Shown: positions 16,307 through 25,468, counted from the stretch's first letter. The stretch is DNA of 34,083 nt from Planctomycetota bacterium (GCA_017303505.1 JAFLCP010000083.1:1-34083), one strand, 5' to 3'. Numbers and translations are program-made. Notes: generated by a model not told the origin, from the sequence alone.

Positions 16307-17686
16307 ATGCTACGATTAACCAGCGCTGCCACTCTGCAAACTTGTGGAGGCACAACGCGTCGAGATTTCTTGCAAGCTGGCGCATTAGGAGCTCTTGGGT
16401 TTAGTTTGGCCCAATACCAAGCTGCCGAGGCTGCTGGGAAAGTAGATCCGAGCAAAAGCAAACGTTCTTGCATCATGATCTTCAATCTCGGTGCCCCAAG
16501 CCAACTTGATACTTGGGATATGAAGCCCGATGCACCTGCCGAAATCCGTGGGCCATTTAAGCCGATTGCCACCAATGTATCTGGCATTCAGTTATCTGAG
16601 ATATTGCCTAAGCACGCTCAAATTGCGGACAAGTTCGCTTTAGTACGCTCCTGTTTCCATCGAGGGGCTGCGGTGCATGATGCGGGATGGCAAATTATGC
16701 AAACCGGTCGGCAATTCACCGGTGGTATCAATACGCCCCACGCCGGATCTACGGCTGCCTATTTGTTGGGACGCAGATCCGATCTACCACCGCATGTTGT
16801 GTTACCCGAGCCGATGGGGCGTGGCGGTGGCAATTTGCCGAACGGTCAAGCGGGCGGTTTTCTCGGGAAGGCCTACGATCCCTTTGCATTGATGGCAGAT
16901 CCTTCTCAAAAGGATTTTAAGGTTCCCGATTTGCTTCCACCTGATAACATCGGTGAAGCTCGACTCAATCGTCGGCAACGAATGCGCAGTATCGTTGAGG
17001 AACAAGTTAAAAAGTTCGAGTCGAGTGAAGCGGCTCGGATGATGGACGAGAACTTTCAGTCGGCGTATCGGCTGATGACGAGCACACAAGCGCGACAGGC
17101 TTTTGACCTCTCCGCAGAGCCCGTGGAAGTTCGTGAGCGGTATGGAATGAATCGCTTTGGCCAATGCTGTTTGTTGGCTCGCCGTTTGATAGAGGCGGGC
17201 GTTCGCTTCGTGACCATCAATGCCTTCCTGACAGTTTTCGATGAGATTACCTGGGATATTCACGGCAGCAAACCATTCACTTCCATTGAAGGAATGAAGA
17301 ACATTGTGGCGCCGATGTACGATCAAGCTTATTCGGCTTTGATAGAAGATTTGCATCAGCGCGGTTTGTTAGATGATACGTTGGTTTGCAATCTGGCGGA
17401 ATTCGGACGCACGCCTAAAGTGAATCCTGCCGGTGGACGAGATCACTGGCCGCAATGCTTCACCGTCTATTTTGCGGGAGGGGGCGTGCGAGGTGGCCAA
17501 GTCGTTGGGGCAAGCGATCCAATCGGAGCCGTTCCTGCGGATCGCCCCGTTGAGCCACCTAATGTTGTCGCCACCATTTTTCATAGCCTCGGGCTCGACC
17601 TGGAGACCATTTTGCCTGGGCCCTCTGGTCGCCCTTTCCCTATCGTTGATAACGGTTTCCGCGAAATAAGCGAGCTCTTCGCATGA
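16307..17686 (+). CDS. DUF1501 domain protein with Tat signal (sulfatase-like fold)
   Basis: This 459-residue protein begins with a twin-arginine signal ('TRRDFLQAGALGALGFSLA', about 17-35), so it should be exported folded. The rest matches DUF1501, a family with an alkaline-phosphatase/sulfatase-like fold that is highly expanded in Planctomycetes. Recognisable stretches include 'IMIFNLGAPSQLDTWDMKP', 'RSCFHRGAAVHDAGWQ', 'TLVCNLAEFGRTPKVNPAGG' and 'RDHWPQCFTVYFAGGG'. The Asp and His residues in these lie where metal-binding residues of the fold are expected. It overlaps the DUF1549/DUF1553 gene by 4 nt. This two-gene unit recurs in Planctomycetes and is thought to act in periplasmic or surface processing of complex substrates, with an unknown reaction. 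Confidence 0.93.
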   Translation: MLRLTSAATLQTCGGTTRRDFLQAGALGALGFSLAQYQAAEAAGKVDPSKSKRSCIMIFNLGAPSQLDTWDMKPDAPAEIRGPFKPIATNVSGIQLSEILPKHAQIADKFALVRSCFHRGAAVHDAGWQIMQTGRQFTGGINTPHAGSTAAYLLGRRSDLPPHVVLPEPMGRGGGNLPNGQAGGFLGKAYDPFALMADPSQKDFKVPDLLPPDNIGEARLNRRQRMRSIVEEQVKKFESSEAARMMDENFQSAYRLMTSTQARQAFDLSAEPVEVRERYGMNRFGQCCLLARRLIEAGVRFVTINAFLTVFDEITWDIHGSKPFTSIEGMKNIVAPMYDQAYSALIEDLHQRGLLDDTLVCNLAEFGRTPKVNPAGGRDHWPQCFTVYFAGGGVRGGQVVGASDPIGAVPADRPVEPPNVVATIFHSLGLDLETILPGPSGRPFPIVDNGFREISELFA

Positions 17687-20316
17687 TGAACTTCAAGTGG
17701 AATCTATTGGCTCGCCAATTCACGCATTCTCTTTTGGGTTGTATCTGCGTGAATAGCTCGGTGGTGCGAATTGCTTTGTGCATGATTGGGTTGGGGTTTG
17801 GAAGCGAAGCGTTTACCTGGGCTACAGATCCGGCGGATGATGCCCAAAAGAGTCTTGCCAATGCGCAGCTACAAAATGTCGACGGGATTGTGCTTCAACC
17901 TCGCTCGGTCGAAGTTCAAAATTCGAATCGTTGGCAAACCGTTACGCTGCAAGCTCAACTCAAGACCGGTTTACTTGGCGGTGAGATACCAAGCGAACAG
18001 GTACGCTGGAAGATTACCAACCCTGAAATAGCCAAGCTAGAAAATGGCCGAGTCGTTCCGCTTAAAGATGGGCTCACCTCTTTGGTGGCGCAATGGATCT
18101 CTCCTGCAGGTGTGGGATACGTTGATGCGATTCCCATTCGAATCACACAAGCGGATAAGCCAGCAGAATGGGAGTTCAGAAATCATGTGCAAGCGGTGTT
18201 AGCGCGGGCGGGGTGTAACAGTGGCGCATGTCATGGAGCATTAGCGGGTAAGGGTGGCTTTCGTTTATCGCTGCGAGGCTACGATGCGCTGGCGGATCAT
18301 TTTACGATTACAACGCAAGATCGCGGTCGACGCATCGAGTTAGCAGATCCTGGCAAGAGTTTGTTGCTTACCAAGCCTAGTGAAGGTGTGCCGCACAAAG
18401 GAGGCTTAAAGTTACCGATCGATAGCTACAACTATCGATTGATTGCAGATTGGATTGCTGCAGGGGCGCCGGTTGAACCAGAAAAGTCTGTGAAGTTGCA
18501 GCGAATCGAAGTTCTGCCGGGACGAGTGATTATGCGGCAAGGTGAAACCCAACAGATGGTGGTCGTAGCGCATTATGACAATGGTCGAATCGAAGATGTA
18601 ACGCATTGGGCCAAGTTTACTGCCAGCGACGAATCTGTGTGCCAAGTCGACGAACATGGCAAAGTGACCATTGTTGGTTACGGTGAAGGGGCTGTAGTCG
18701 TTTGGTTTGATAGTCGGTTGGTGCTGTCGCGCGTAACCGTTCCGTTTCCCAGTGAGGTACAAGAATCGCAATTTGTCAGCTTACAAACCGCAAATCCTAT
18801 CGATCGATTGGTCGCACAGCAGCTTCGCGAGTTGAATCTCCCTCCATCGCCCCTCTGTTCAGACGGCGAGTTTGTCCGTCGCGCTTACCTTGATACTATT
18901 GGAGTTTTGCCAACAGCGGCAGAAGTGAAACAATATGTGGAAAGTGGGGAGCCCAACAAAAAGGAACAATTGGTAGAGCATTTGTTGAGTCGGCCCGAGT
19001 TCATCGATTATTGGGCCTACAAGTGGTCCGACATGTTGATGATCAACGGCACTTTGTTGCGTCCAGAAGCGATTAAGGCTTACTATCAGTGGGTGCGCGG
19101 CAGTGTGGAAAAGAATACTCCTTGGGATCAATTGGTTCGAGAAGTGATTACGGCGAAGGGTAATTCCATTGATCAAGGGGCCACGAATTTTTACGCCCTT
19201 AGTCAAGATCCTGAAACGATGACCGAGAATGCGTGCCAAGCCTTCTTGTCGTTATCGATTGGGTGCGCAAAATGCCACAACCATCCTTTGGAGAAATGGA
19301 CGAACAATCAATATTACGCGATGGCGAATATGTTCGCGCGGGTTCGAGCGAAAGGTTGGGGAGGAGATTCACGTAATGGCGATGGCAAGAGGACGCTTGT
19401 GGTGTTGGAGCGAGGCGATTTGATTCAGCCTTCGACGGGAAAGCCACAACCCCCTGCTCCGCTGGATGCACCTCCCATCGATCCTAGTCTTTCTACCGAT
19501 CGCCGCGAGTATTTGGCACAGTGGATGACTGCGCCTGAGAATCCGTATTTCACCAAAGCCATTGTGAACCGCATTTGGGCCAACTTCTTCGGCATCGGCT
19601 TGGTGCAGCCCATCGATGATCTGCGGGTAAGCAATCCGGCCAGCAATCCAGAGTTGTTTGAGCGACTCGCTCAGTATGTTGCGGAAGAAAAATACGACCT
19701 CAGAAAATTAATGAGGCTCATCTTGTTATCCAATACGTATGCTTTGAAAAGCGATACGGTTGCCGGCAACGAGCAAGATCGTAAGTTCTTTTCTCATTAC
19801 TATCCAAAACGTTTGATGGCGGAGGTGATGCATGATGCGATTTGTCAGGTAACCGCAGTCCCGACGAAGTTTGAGCAAATTGAATTTCCGGGAGCCGACT
19901 TTGCCAAGACGGAGTTCTATCCGGAAGGGACGCGCGCAGTACAGCTTTATGACTCAGCAGTTCGCAGTTACTTTTTGAAAACGTTTGGGCGCAATCAGCG
20001 ACGCATTGTATGCGAATGTGAGCGGAGTGATGAATCGAGTGTCGTGCAAGTTTTGCACTTGAGTAACGGGACGACGGTCAATGAAAAATTGGCGTCTGAA
20101 AAATCTGTGATTGGGGAGTGGTTGAAGGAGAACTGGGAGCCGCAGAGGATCGTAGAAGAGGCATATTGGCGTTCGATTTCACGTGCACCTGCCGAGAGCG
20201 AACGCGAGCGTTTTGTGAAGGAATTGGAGGCTGCACCAATTGAGGAGCGGCGTCAAGTGGTGGAGGATCTGTTGTGGGCACTTTTGTCCTCCCGAGAGTT
20301 CCTATTTAACCACTAA
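17683..20316 (+). CDS. DUF1549/DUF1553 cytochrome-like protein with Ig-like repeats
   Basis: This 877-residue protein starts at the ATGATGA overlap with the DUF1501 stop. In order it has an N-terminal hydrophobic segment (about 28-46), an Ig/Big2-like domain (about 66-155), a planctomycete-cytochrome motif 'CNSGACHG' (178-185, a C-X4-CH heme site) and a second Big2-like domain (about 272-350). DUF1549 follows (about 371-575), including a CxxCH motif 'CAKCH' (528-532), and then DUF1553 (about 620-870). Two potential heme-attachment motifs suggest redox function outside the cytoplasm together with the DUF1501 partner. Export and heme binding are inferred from motifs. Length and domain order are usual for the family, and no break in the frame is seen. 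Confidence 0.93.
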   Translation: MMNFKWNLLARQFTHSLLGCICVNSSVVRIALCMIGLGFGSEAFTWATDPADDAQKSLANAQLQNVDGIVLQPRSVEVQNSNRWQTVTLQAQLKTGLLGGEIPSEQVRWKITNPEIAKLENGRVVPLKDGLTSLVAQWISPAGVGYVDAIPIRITQADKPAEWEFRNHVQAVLARAGCNSGACHGALAGKGGFRLSLRGYDALADHFTITTQDRGRRIELADPGKSLLLTKPSEGVPHKGGLKLPIDSYNYRLIADWIAAGAPVEPEKSVKLQRIEVLPGRVIMRQGETQQMVVVAHYDNGRIEDVTHWAKFTASDESVCQVDEHGKVTIVGYGEGAVVVWFDSRLVLSRVTVPFPSEVQESQFVSLQTANPIDRLVAQQLRELNLPPSPLCSDGEFVRRAYLDTIGVLPTAAEVKQYVESGEPNKKEQLVEHLLSRPEFIDYWAYKWSDMLMINGTLLRPEAIKAYYQWVRGSVEKNTPWDQLVREVITAKGNSIDQGATNFYALSQDPETMTENACQAFLSLSIGCAKCHNHPLEKWTNNQYYAMANMFARVRAKGWGGDSRNGDGKRTLVVLERGDLIQPSTGKPQPPAPLDAPPIDPSLSTDRREYLAQWMTAPENPYFTKAIVNRIWANFFGIGLVQPIDDLRVSNPASNPELFERLAQYVAEEKYDLRKLMRLILLSNTYALKSDTVAGNEQDRKFFSHYYPKRLMAEVMHDAICQVTAVPTKFEQIEFPGADFAKTEFYPEGTRAVQLYDSAVRSYFLKTFGRNQRRIVCECERSDESSVVQVLHLSNGTTVNEKLASEKSVIGEWLKENWEPQRIVEEAYWRSISRAPAESERERFVKELEAAPIEERRQVVEDLLWALLSSREFLFNH

Positions 20317-20348
20317 AATCAACCCCCAAAATTGCTCAAAAATCCGCT

Positions 20349-20365
20349 TTTTTCCATTGGAAAAA
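20349..20365 (+). terminator. AT-rich stem-loop after the DUF1553 gene
   Basis: An 8-bp inverted repeat (TTTTTCCA and TGGAAAAA around one T) lies 33 nt past the stop. It could form only with a larger loop in RNA and has no trailing T-tract. It is a weak terminator or protein-site candidate. Confidence 0.25.
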
Positions 20366-20433
20366 CTAATAATGAGCTCGGTTTATCGACTTTTTTTCCA
20401 CACATTGTTTGCTTCCGATGAAAGGGGGAAAAA

Positions 20434-20494
20434 AAGCCTCAGGAGTAACCCGTAAGAGGGTATCCGGAGTCCCACGGGACCGTTAAATTGGCTT
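20434..20494 (+). other. Possible structured RNA (three-way junction) upstream of the NRDE gene
   Basis: AAGCC (20434-20438) can pair with GGCTT (20490-20494), enclosing two local hairpins: ACCC/GGGT (20048-type spacing at 20448-20451 with 20458-20461) and GTCCC/GGGAC (20469-20473 with 20476-20480). This gives a compact three-stem junction about 95 nt before the NRDE start. Further GGTG/CACC pairings occur between 20521 and 20553. It matches no riboswitch consensus I know. The stems are short, so the evidence is only suggestive. Confidence 0.3.
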
Positions 20495-20587
20495 CTAAAG
20501 TTAAGTGGTTCGTCGCCATGGACACCCTCCGTTCCGGTGGCCGAGACACCATGACAAACACTCTAAAAAAGAAAGCTTGGAACCACG

Positions 20588-21361
20588 ATGAGCCTTCTGG
20601 CGATCCAATATCGTCTTGTTCCGGAGAGTCCGATCCTTGTGGCCGCAAACCGCGATGCCCATCTGGATCGTCCCAATTCAACACCATCGATTCAGTCGGG
20701 TAAGCCGCGAATTCTGTGCGGCTTAGATCAACGAACCGGTGGGACTTGGATGGGTGTCAATCAACATGGTTTGTTTGTGGGCCTTTGTCCACGACGAACC
20801 GATTCTCCCATCTACGGAAGCAAGTCACGAAGCGTCCTTGTACGCGAAGTTCTGAAGTCTTCTACCTCGGAAAGAGGTGTTGATAAAGCTCTCGAAGAGC
20901 TCTCTACGCATCGCTTCGAGGGATTTAATTTGATAATTGCCGACCATGAAAATGGTTGGTTTATCAAGAGTGATGATGATCACGAAGTGATCCGTCTTGA
21001 AGAAGGGCTTAATATTGTCGGGAGTCATGAGCTAAATGATCCTCGTGATGAACGAGTTCAGTTAGCGAGACGATTGCTGACTTTGCAGACCCTTGATTCT
21101 CCGGTGAAGTTTTTGGCTGTGGCATCCAAAGTTTTTGCACGTTCACCCGTCGGCGAAGGTCGGCCAAGTATGGTGATGCGTAATCCTGGCTTTGGAACTG
21201 TTTGCAGTACCTTGATTGCGTTGAGTCCTAAACCACGCGATGCTATTTTCCAATATGCAGCCGGTGCTCCAGACTCGACGAAGTATGAGGATTATTCGCC
21301 GCTGCTTCGGGATATCTTGAGCCGCGGTTTGCGAGAATCACGCACTAAAGCCAAGGCTTAG
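20588..21361 (+). CDS. NRDE/TANGO2-family protein
   Basis: This 257-residue protein has the N-terminal signature of the NRDE (TANGO2) family: 'LVAANRDAHLDRP' (about 17-29), the 'GTWMGVNQHGLFVGL' segment (about 54-68), and later 'NGWFIKSDDDHEV' and 'FGTVCSTLIALS'. The family belongs to the NTN-hydrolase-like fold and is linked in eukaryotes to heme and lipid handling; its bacterial role is poorly defined. Two features are unusual. The Asn-Arg-Asp-Glu motif reads N21-R22-D23-A24, and residue 2, commonly Cys in the family, is Ser. The gene is monocistronic, ending in a strong terminator. A possible structured RNA lies upstream. Confidence 0.85.
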   Translation: MSLLAIQYRLVPESPILVAANRDAHLDRPNSTPSIQSGKPRILCGLDQRTGGTWMGVNQHGLFVGLCPRRTDSPIYGSKSRSVLVREVLKSSTSERGVDKALEELSTHRFEGFNLIIADHENGWFIKSDDDHEVIRLEEGLNIVGSHELNDPRDERVQLARRLLTLQTLDSPVKFLAVASKVFARSPVGEGRPSMVMRNPGFGTVCSTLIALSPKPRDAIFQYAAGAPDSTKYEDYSPLLRDILSRGLRESRTKAKA

Positions 21362-21391
21362 TTTTCGTGATTCGTGAGATGAAATGTTCCC

Positions 21392-21421
21392 AAAACCCAC
21401 TGCGAAAGCAGTGGGTTTTTT
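21392..21421 (+). terminator. Rho-independent terminator of the NRDE gene
   Basis: A perfect 12-bp stem (AAAACCCACTGC with GCAGTGGGTTTT) is closed by a GAAA tetraloop and followed by TTTTTT (21416-21421). It is 30 nt past the stop and is the clearest intrinsic terminator in the window. On the minus strand it also ends in a T-run, so it could end the convergent ATPase transcript too. Confidence 0.93.
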
Positions 21422-21446
21422 CGTATACGGTTTGGAATTTGTTGTC

Positions 21447-21557
<111 letters not shown>

Positions 21558-21618
21558 CGCCGATCACAGCCACACGCCAACAACTATCTCTATCGCTGTG
21601 TGCGCTCACCACAAACTG

Positions 21619-24081
21619 CTATGCTTTGATCTCAACCAACGGAGTGGCGATTCCCATTTCATCCACTTGCCAAGGGATCCAGACCAGCGCCAAGCGATTC
21701 AAGCGAATATCCGATTTTTTGCTCGGAATTTCTACAGTCTCGAGTTCGAGCGAGTGAGCGTTGAGTTTATTTTCGATTTCATCCACTTCGGATTGAAATT
21801 GTTGAGCGAGTTCTTCGTACTGTTGTTGCAATGATTCGAGGCTTTCTTCGGCGCGGGCAACGTCGCTTTGTTTTTGTGCCGAGCGTCCGAGTGATTTGGC
21901 TGCAGAGCCTGCTTTCGATAGATTCGTTTTGCTGGCCAGTTTATTGCCTAAGACGGCACTCAGCAGCGAGGTGCCAATGTTGACGATCGATTCCAGTTTG
22001 ACTCGTTTGGCATCTTCGGACTTTTGCTGAACTCGTTGTTCGGCGGTTTGGATCCGGTTCTTAAGAGATTGCAGTTTGGTGCTGAATTTGTTCTTGAGTT
22101 TTTCAATCTCCGTATCGCGCTGTTCTCTCGCCGCAATATCTAATGAAATTCGAAAGTCCGCTTCACTTTCTCCCGGTGAACTCGTTTTGTTGAGGGCTTT
22201 GCAATAGAAAAGGTTTAGCGATTCATGTCGGTAGAGATAGTTTTTGAGTTCCGCTTCCAATTTTTTGAAGCCTGTCGCGGTTACGATACCATCAGGAAAT
22301 GGAGCAAAGGCAACACCCGAGTCGGGCTGCGTGCCGAGTTGTAATTGTCCATCTTCGAGCAAAGTGGCGGGTTCCCAGGGCGTGTCAGAGAGTTCATTTT
22401 CAAGTGGGAGTAGGAGCGAATAGTCTTGCCATAAATCCACTTTGCTGCTGGCTTTAACGAAGTGTTGGCTCGCCTGTCCCAGGATTGCAGATCGATAGAT
22501 CAGTTTGGTGGCGTTGCGAGCTAACCGACTTGGGATCCAGAATAGTTCTGTGATCGTGTTGGGAATAACGGGTCTAGCGTCACTGGGGGCGGTTGCGTTC
22601 AGGCTCGATTTCTTTGGTTCTGGAGCGGTCGTATCGGCGGATTGCGATGCAGTTGATGTTGTACGATTCTTCATCAGTGTTTGGATTTGCTGACGGCTCA
22701 GTGGTCCGCGAAGATACGATAGTGCCCAGCGTGATTGGAATACGCTTGGCGCATCATCGTGTACATTGTTGAGTAAGAAGACGCGGTTGCCTAACGAAGA
22801 AAGCAATTGATCCATTTGGCTGCGGTCAAATGCAGAGCCCGATTGCAATGCGGCACCTTCCAGTCCATCTAGTACACGCAATTTATCGCGTTCTGTTTGC
22901 AGTCGACCTAAGAACCAAGTTCCGATATTGGAGAGTCCCTTGTAATCAAGATCGACGGGGTTTTGCGTCGCCAGCACAATTCCAAGTCCGTAGGCTCGGG
23001 CCTGCTTGAGCAGTGTGAGCATCGGTTGTTTGGTCGGTGGATTGGCGTTGGGTGGGAAGTAGCCGAAGACTTCGTCCATGTAGAACAGAGCACGTAAACT
23101 GCTGGTGCCAGGTTGGCTGCGCATCCAGGTTAGCAATTCGCCGAGCAGAAGAGTGACGAAGAACATTCTCTCGGAGTCATTGAGGTGCGCGATGGAGAGG
23201 ATCGAAAGGCGTGGTCGACCATCTGCAGTGTAGAGGAGTCGTTTGATATCGAGAGGTTCGCCTTCGAGCCAGTTCGCAAAAGTGGGTGAGGCTAGGAGAT
23301 TATTGATGCTCATCGCAAGCTTAGCGCGAGCCTCAGCGGTCATAAACGAATTGAGTTCGAGCATTCCGACGCGTTGGAAGGGGGGCGATTGAATTTGTCG
23401 GATGAGTTCAGGCAAGCTCAGGTCTTGTCCAGCCCGCCATGCCTTATCGAGAATATTGGCCAACAGGATGTGCTCTTGGCTTGATAGTGGATCGGCATCT
23501 TTTCCTAACAGAGTAAGGATACCAGCTACAGCGCTGTTGATCCTTTCGCGAAAAGTTTCCGCATCATCAATGACTTCGGGGCTCGGCGCATCGAAGCTGC
23601 GCAAGATGGTAAGCGGAAGGCCTGCGTTGCTGCCAGGTGTGTAGATGGCGATATCGACACTATCGCGAAAGCGAGCGATGCGATCGGGTTGTTGATCCCA
23701 TTGGGCAAGTCCTTCTCTCCAGCGTGTCGCAGTCTTCTCAGCAAACTGCTGAGGTGTCATGCCTTGTCGCGTCGCTTCGGCGTTATCGACCCATGGTTCG
23801 AAATCTTGCGGGGCAAGATTGGGAAAAGTGAGCAATAAATTCCCAAGGTCGCCTTTCGGGTCAACGATGATGGCTGGGATTCCATCGATAGCCGCTTCTT
23901 CCAATAGTGCTAGACATAGTCCCGTTTTTCCAGAGCCAGTCATGCCGACACAGAGCGCATGTGTGGTCAGGTCTTTGGAGTCGTACATGGTGAGTTCGTT
24001 TTCAACGGCACGGTTGGTGACATCGTATTTCTTGCCAAGGTAGAACGAACCTAATTTTTCGTAGGGAGGAAGTGGGCTCAT
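21619..24081 (-). CDS. HerA/FtsK-like ATP-binding protein with C-terminal coiled coil
   Basis: This 820-residue P-loop ATPase is of the HerA-FtsK superfamily. Walker A is 'GMTGSGKT' (46-53), 'DPKGDLGNLL' lies near 74-83, Walker B is 'LFYMDEV' (332-338), the sensor-type 'LATQNP' is at 370-375, and a probable Arg-finger segment 'GRLQTERDK' lies near 391-399. Residues about 470-500 are a low-complexity linker. Two coiled-coil stretches (about 645-695 and 740-780) flank a small-residue-rich, hydrophobic segment. HerA-like enzymes form hexameric DNA-translocating motors. This protein lacks a recognisable nuclease partner such as NurA in the window, so the substrate may not be DNA. I chose the ATG at 24081. 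An in-frame TTG three codons upstream is an alternative, and no clear SD precedes either. Confidence 0.85.
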   Translation of the reverse strand: MSPLPPYEKLGSFYLGKKYDVTNRAVENELTMYDSKDLTTHALCVGMTGSGKTGLCLALLEEAAIDGIPAIIVDPKGDLGNLLLTFPNLAPQDFEPWVDNAEATRQGMTPQQFAEKTATRWREGLAQWDQQPDRIARFRDSVDIAIYTPGSNAGLPLTILRSFDAPSPEVIDDAETFRERINSAVAGILTLLGKDADPLSSQEHILLANILDKAWRAGQDLSLPELIRQIQSPPFQRVGMLELNSFMTAEARAKLAMSINNLLASPTFANWLEGEPLDIKRLLYTADGRPRLSILSIAHLNDSERMFFVTLLLGELLTWMRSQPGTSSLRALFYMDEVFGYFPPNANPPTKQPMLTLLKQARAYGLGIVLATQNPVDLDYKGLSNIGTWFLGRLQTERDKLRVLDGLEGAALQSGSAFDRSQMDQLLSSLGNRVFLLNNVHDDAPSVFQSRWALSYLRGPLSRQQIQTLMKNRTTSTASQSADTTAPEPKKSSLNATAPSDARPVIPNTITELFWIPSRLARNATKLIYRSAILGQASQHFVKASSKVDLWQDYSLLLPLENELSDTPWEPATLLEDGQLQLGTQPDSGVAFAPFPDGIVTATGFKKLEAELKNYLYRHESLNLFYCKALNKTSSPGESEADFRISLDIAAREQRDTEIEKLKNKFSTKLQSLKNRIQTAEQRVQQKSEDAKRVKLESIVNIGTSLLSAVLGNKLASKTNLSKAGSAAKSLGRSAQKQSDVARAEESLESLQQQYEELAQQFQSEVDEIENKLNAHSLELETVEIPSKKSDIRLNRLALVWIPWQVDEMGIATPLVEIKA

Positions 24082-24319
24082 GGCGCGCAAGGTCAGGTTG
24101 GTAATGGAAGTGGTTTAATGACAGCAGATATCCTCACAAAATACACAGCGTGAAGGATGTCGGCTATAGGTTCGCGGGGCTTGTAAGGAAAGTAGAGGGG
24201 GGTGGTTTAGAGGAGGGGATCGCGAAGCGACCGTATTTTCTGTTAATGGAGAAACCTAGCTTCAATTCAAAGGTATCGCATAGGGAAGAAGGATAGTGCG
24301 GAATTGAGGTAAGGCATCT

Positions 24320-24985
24320 ATGAAACGCTGGATGTTGCTGTCGATTGCAGCTGTCGTCTGTTTCGGGCTTGGTTGCATTTGGGACTTGAGCGGCTTGGTT
24401 GCTTTGGCGGGCTTATTGCTATCGTCTTGGTTGATCATGCTGGGGATGGGCTTGTTTGTTGGGTGGTGCGCACTTTTTTACTTCAAATTTGTAAAGTGGC
24501 GTGCCCCGGTTTGGCTTATCTGGGGGCCTGTAATGCTTGCGGGTGCGAGTTTTTGGATTTTGCTTGGGATTTGGGTTTCGACAAAAGAGGCAGTTTTGGA
24601 GCAAGGTGCCGTGTCGGTAGCGGACCGATTACATTACATGTATCAAGGTGATCAGGCTGATCGATTTAGTGGAAGGTTCTTTTGGATGCCTTGGAGAGAC
24701 AAGAGTCGCTTGAGTGCGGTTCGGGAGATTGTTGCAAGCCAGGGTGCTGTTTTAGGTGCCGAGGAAAAGTATCGTGCTGCTATGATTTTGCAGCATGGTG
24801 AGTTGCCGAGTGACTATGAAGCGGCCTATTATTTGTCGCAGGAAGCGGATGAGGCAGGGCACGAAGATGCACGGTCATTAGCCGAAGCGGCCTACGATCG
24901 TTGGCAGTTAGCGATTGGCAAACCACAGAAATACGGAACGCAAAGTACCGTAAAGATTGGACCTATGGGCATAGAAAAGCAGTGA
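24320..24985 (+). CDS. Membrane protein with DUF6624-like C-terminus
   Basis: This 221-residue protein has an N-terminal membrane region with three to four hydrophobic segments (about 5-20, 23-45, 46-58, 63-86) and a soluble C-terminal domain (about 105-210). The segments 'YRAAMILQHGELPSDYEAAY' (151-170), and 'DRWQLAIGKPQKYGTQ' (193-208) match the core of DUF6624, a family with a conserved GKPQxYGTQ ending and no defined function. The combination with a membrane anchor is less usual, since many DUF6624 proteins are soluble or secreted. GAGG lies about 10 nt before the ATG. It precedes the DUF721 gene by 73 nt and may be cotranscribed with it. Confidence 0.65.
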   Translation: MKRWMLLSIAAVVCFGLGCIWDLSGLVALAGLLLSSWLIMLGMGLFVGWCALFYFKFVKWRAPVWLIWGPVMLAGASFWILLGIWVSTKEAVLEQGAVSVADRLHYMYQGDQADRFSGRFFWMPWRDKSRLSAVREIVASQGAVLGAEEKYRAAMILQHGELPSDYEAAYYLSQEADEAGHEDARSLAEAAYDRWQLAIGKPQKYGTQSTVKIGPMGIEKQ

Positions 24986-25058
24986 GTTTTCAGAGGTGCT
25001 CCAGGTTATTCGTGTTTGATCCTTTTGAATGAAATAGCGCAGTGAGGAAAGAAATAAC

Positions 25059-25430
25059 ATGGCCAAACGCAAGGAGGATAATCTAACCGAAGAAGAACGC
25101 TATCTATTAAGCACCATTCAGCAGCAGCCTTCGAGATTGGCGGCCCATTCAATTAAGTCGTTGGTAAACCGGTTGGTATCGGAGCGAGGATACGCCGCTG
25201 TTCAGGGGGGGGAAGTCATTCGGGAAGCGTGGGATTGTGTGGTTGGGAAGGAGATTGCCGCTCAAACCAAGCCGGGCAATCTCCGCGCAGGTACGCTGCA
25301 CATTCATGTGGCCGATAGTCTAACGCTTCAAGAGCTTCATTTTCGCAAAAAACAGATCCTGCAAAAGCTTCAACAAGTGAACAAGGATTTGCGGATTTCC
25401 GACCTAAAATTTAAGCTATCTGGTCACTAA
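25059..25430 (+). CDS. dciA: DUF721 protein, DciA-like helicase-loading candidate
   Basis: This 123-residue protein contains a DUF721 domain (about 28-118), with 'VIREAWDCVVGKEIAAQTKP' (about 49-68), 'GTLHIHVADSLTLQELHFRK' (about 73-92) and a C-terminal 'KDLRISDLKFKL'. Characterised DUF721 proteins (DciA) load or operate the replicative helicase DnaB at the origin in bacteria lacking DnaC or DnaI. A DUF721 gene next to gyrB, as here, is a recurring arrangement near the dnaA-recF-gyr region of several phyla, which supports a replication role. The SD GAGGAAAG precedes the ATG by about 9 nt. The 213-nt gap to gyrB holds a separate promoter. The symbol is by family and context, not by proof. Confidence 0.8.
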   Translation: MAKRKEDNLTEEERYLLSTIQQQPSRLAAHSIKSLVNRLVSERGYAAVQGGEVIREAWDCVVGKEIAAQTKPGNLRAGTLHIHVADSLTLQELHFRKKQILQKLQQVNKDLRISDLKFKLSGH

Positions 25431-25468
25431 AAGTTCCCCCATCCCCCAGCGCCGGAATAAGGAAAATC

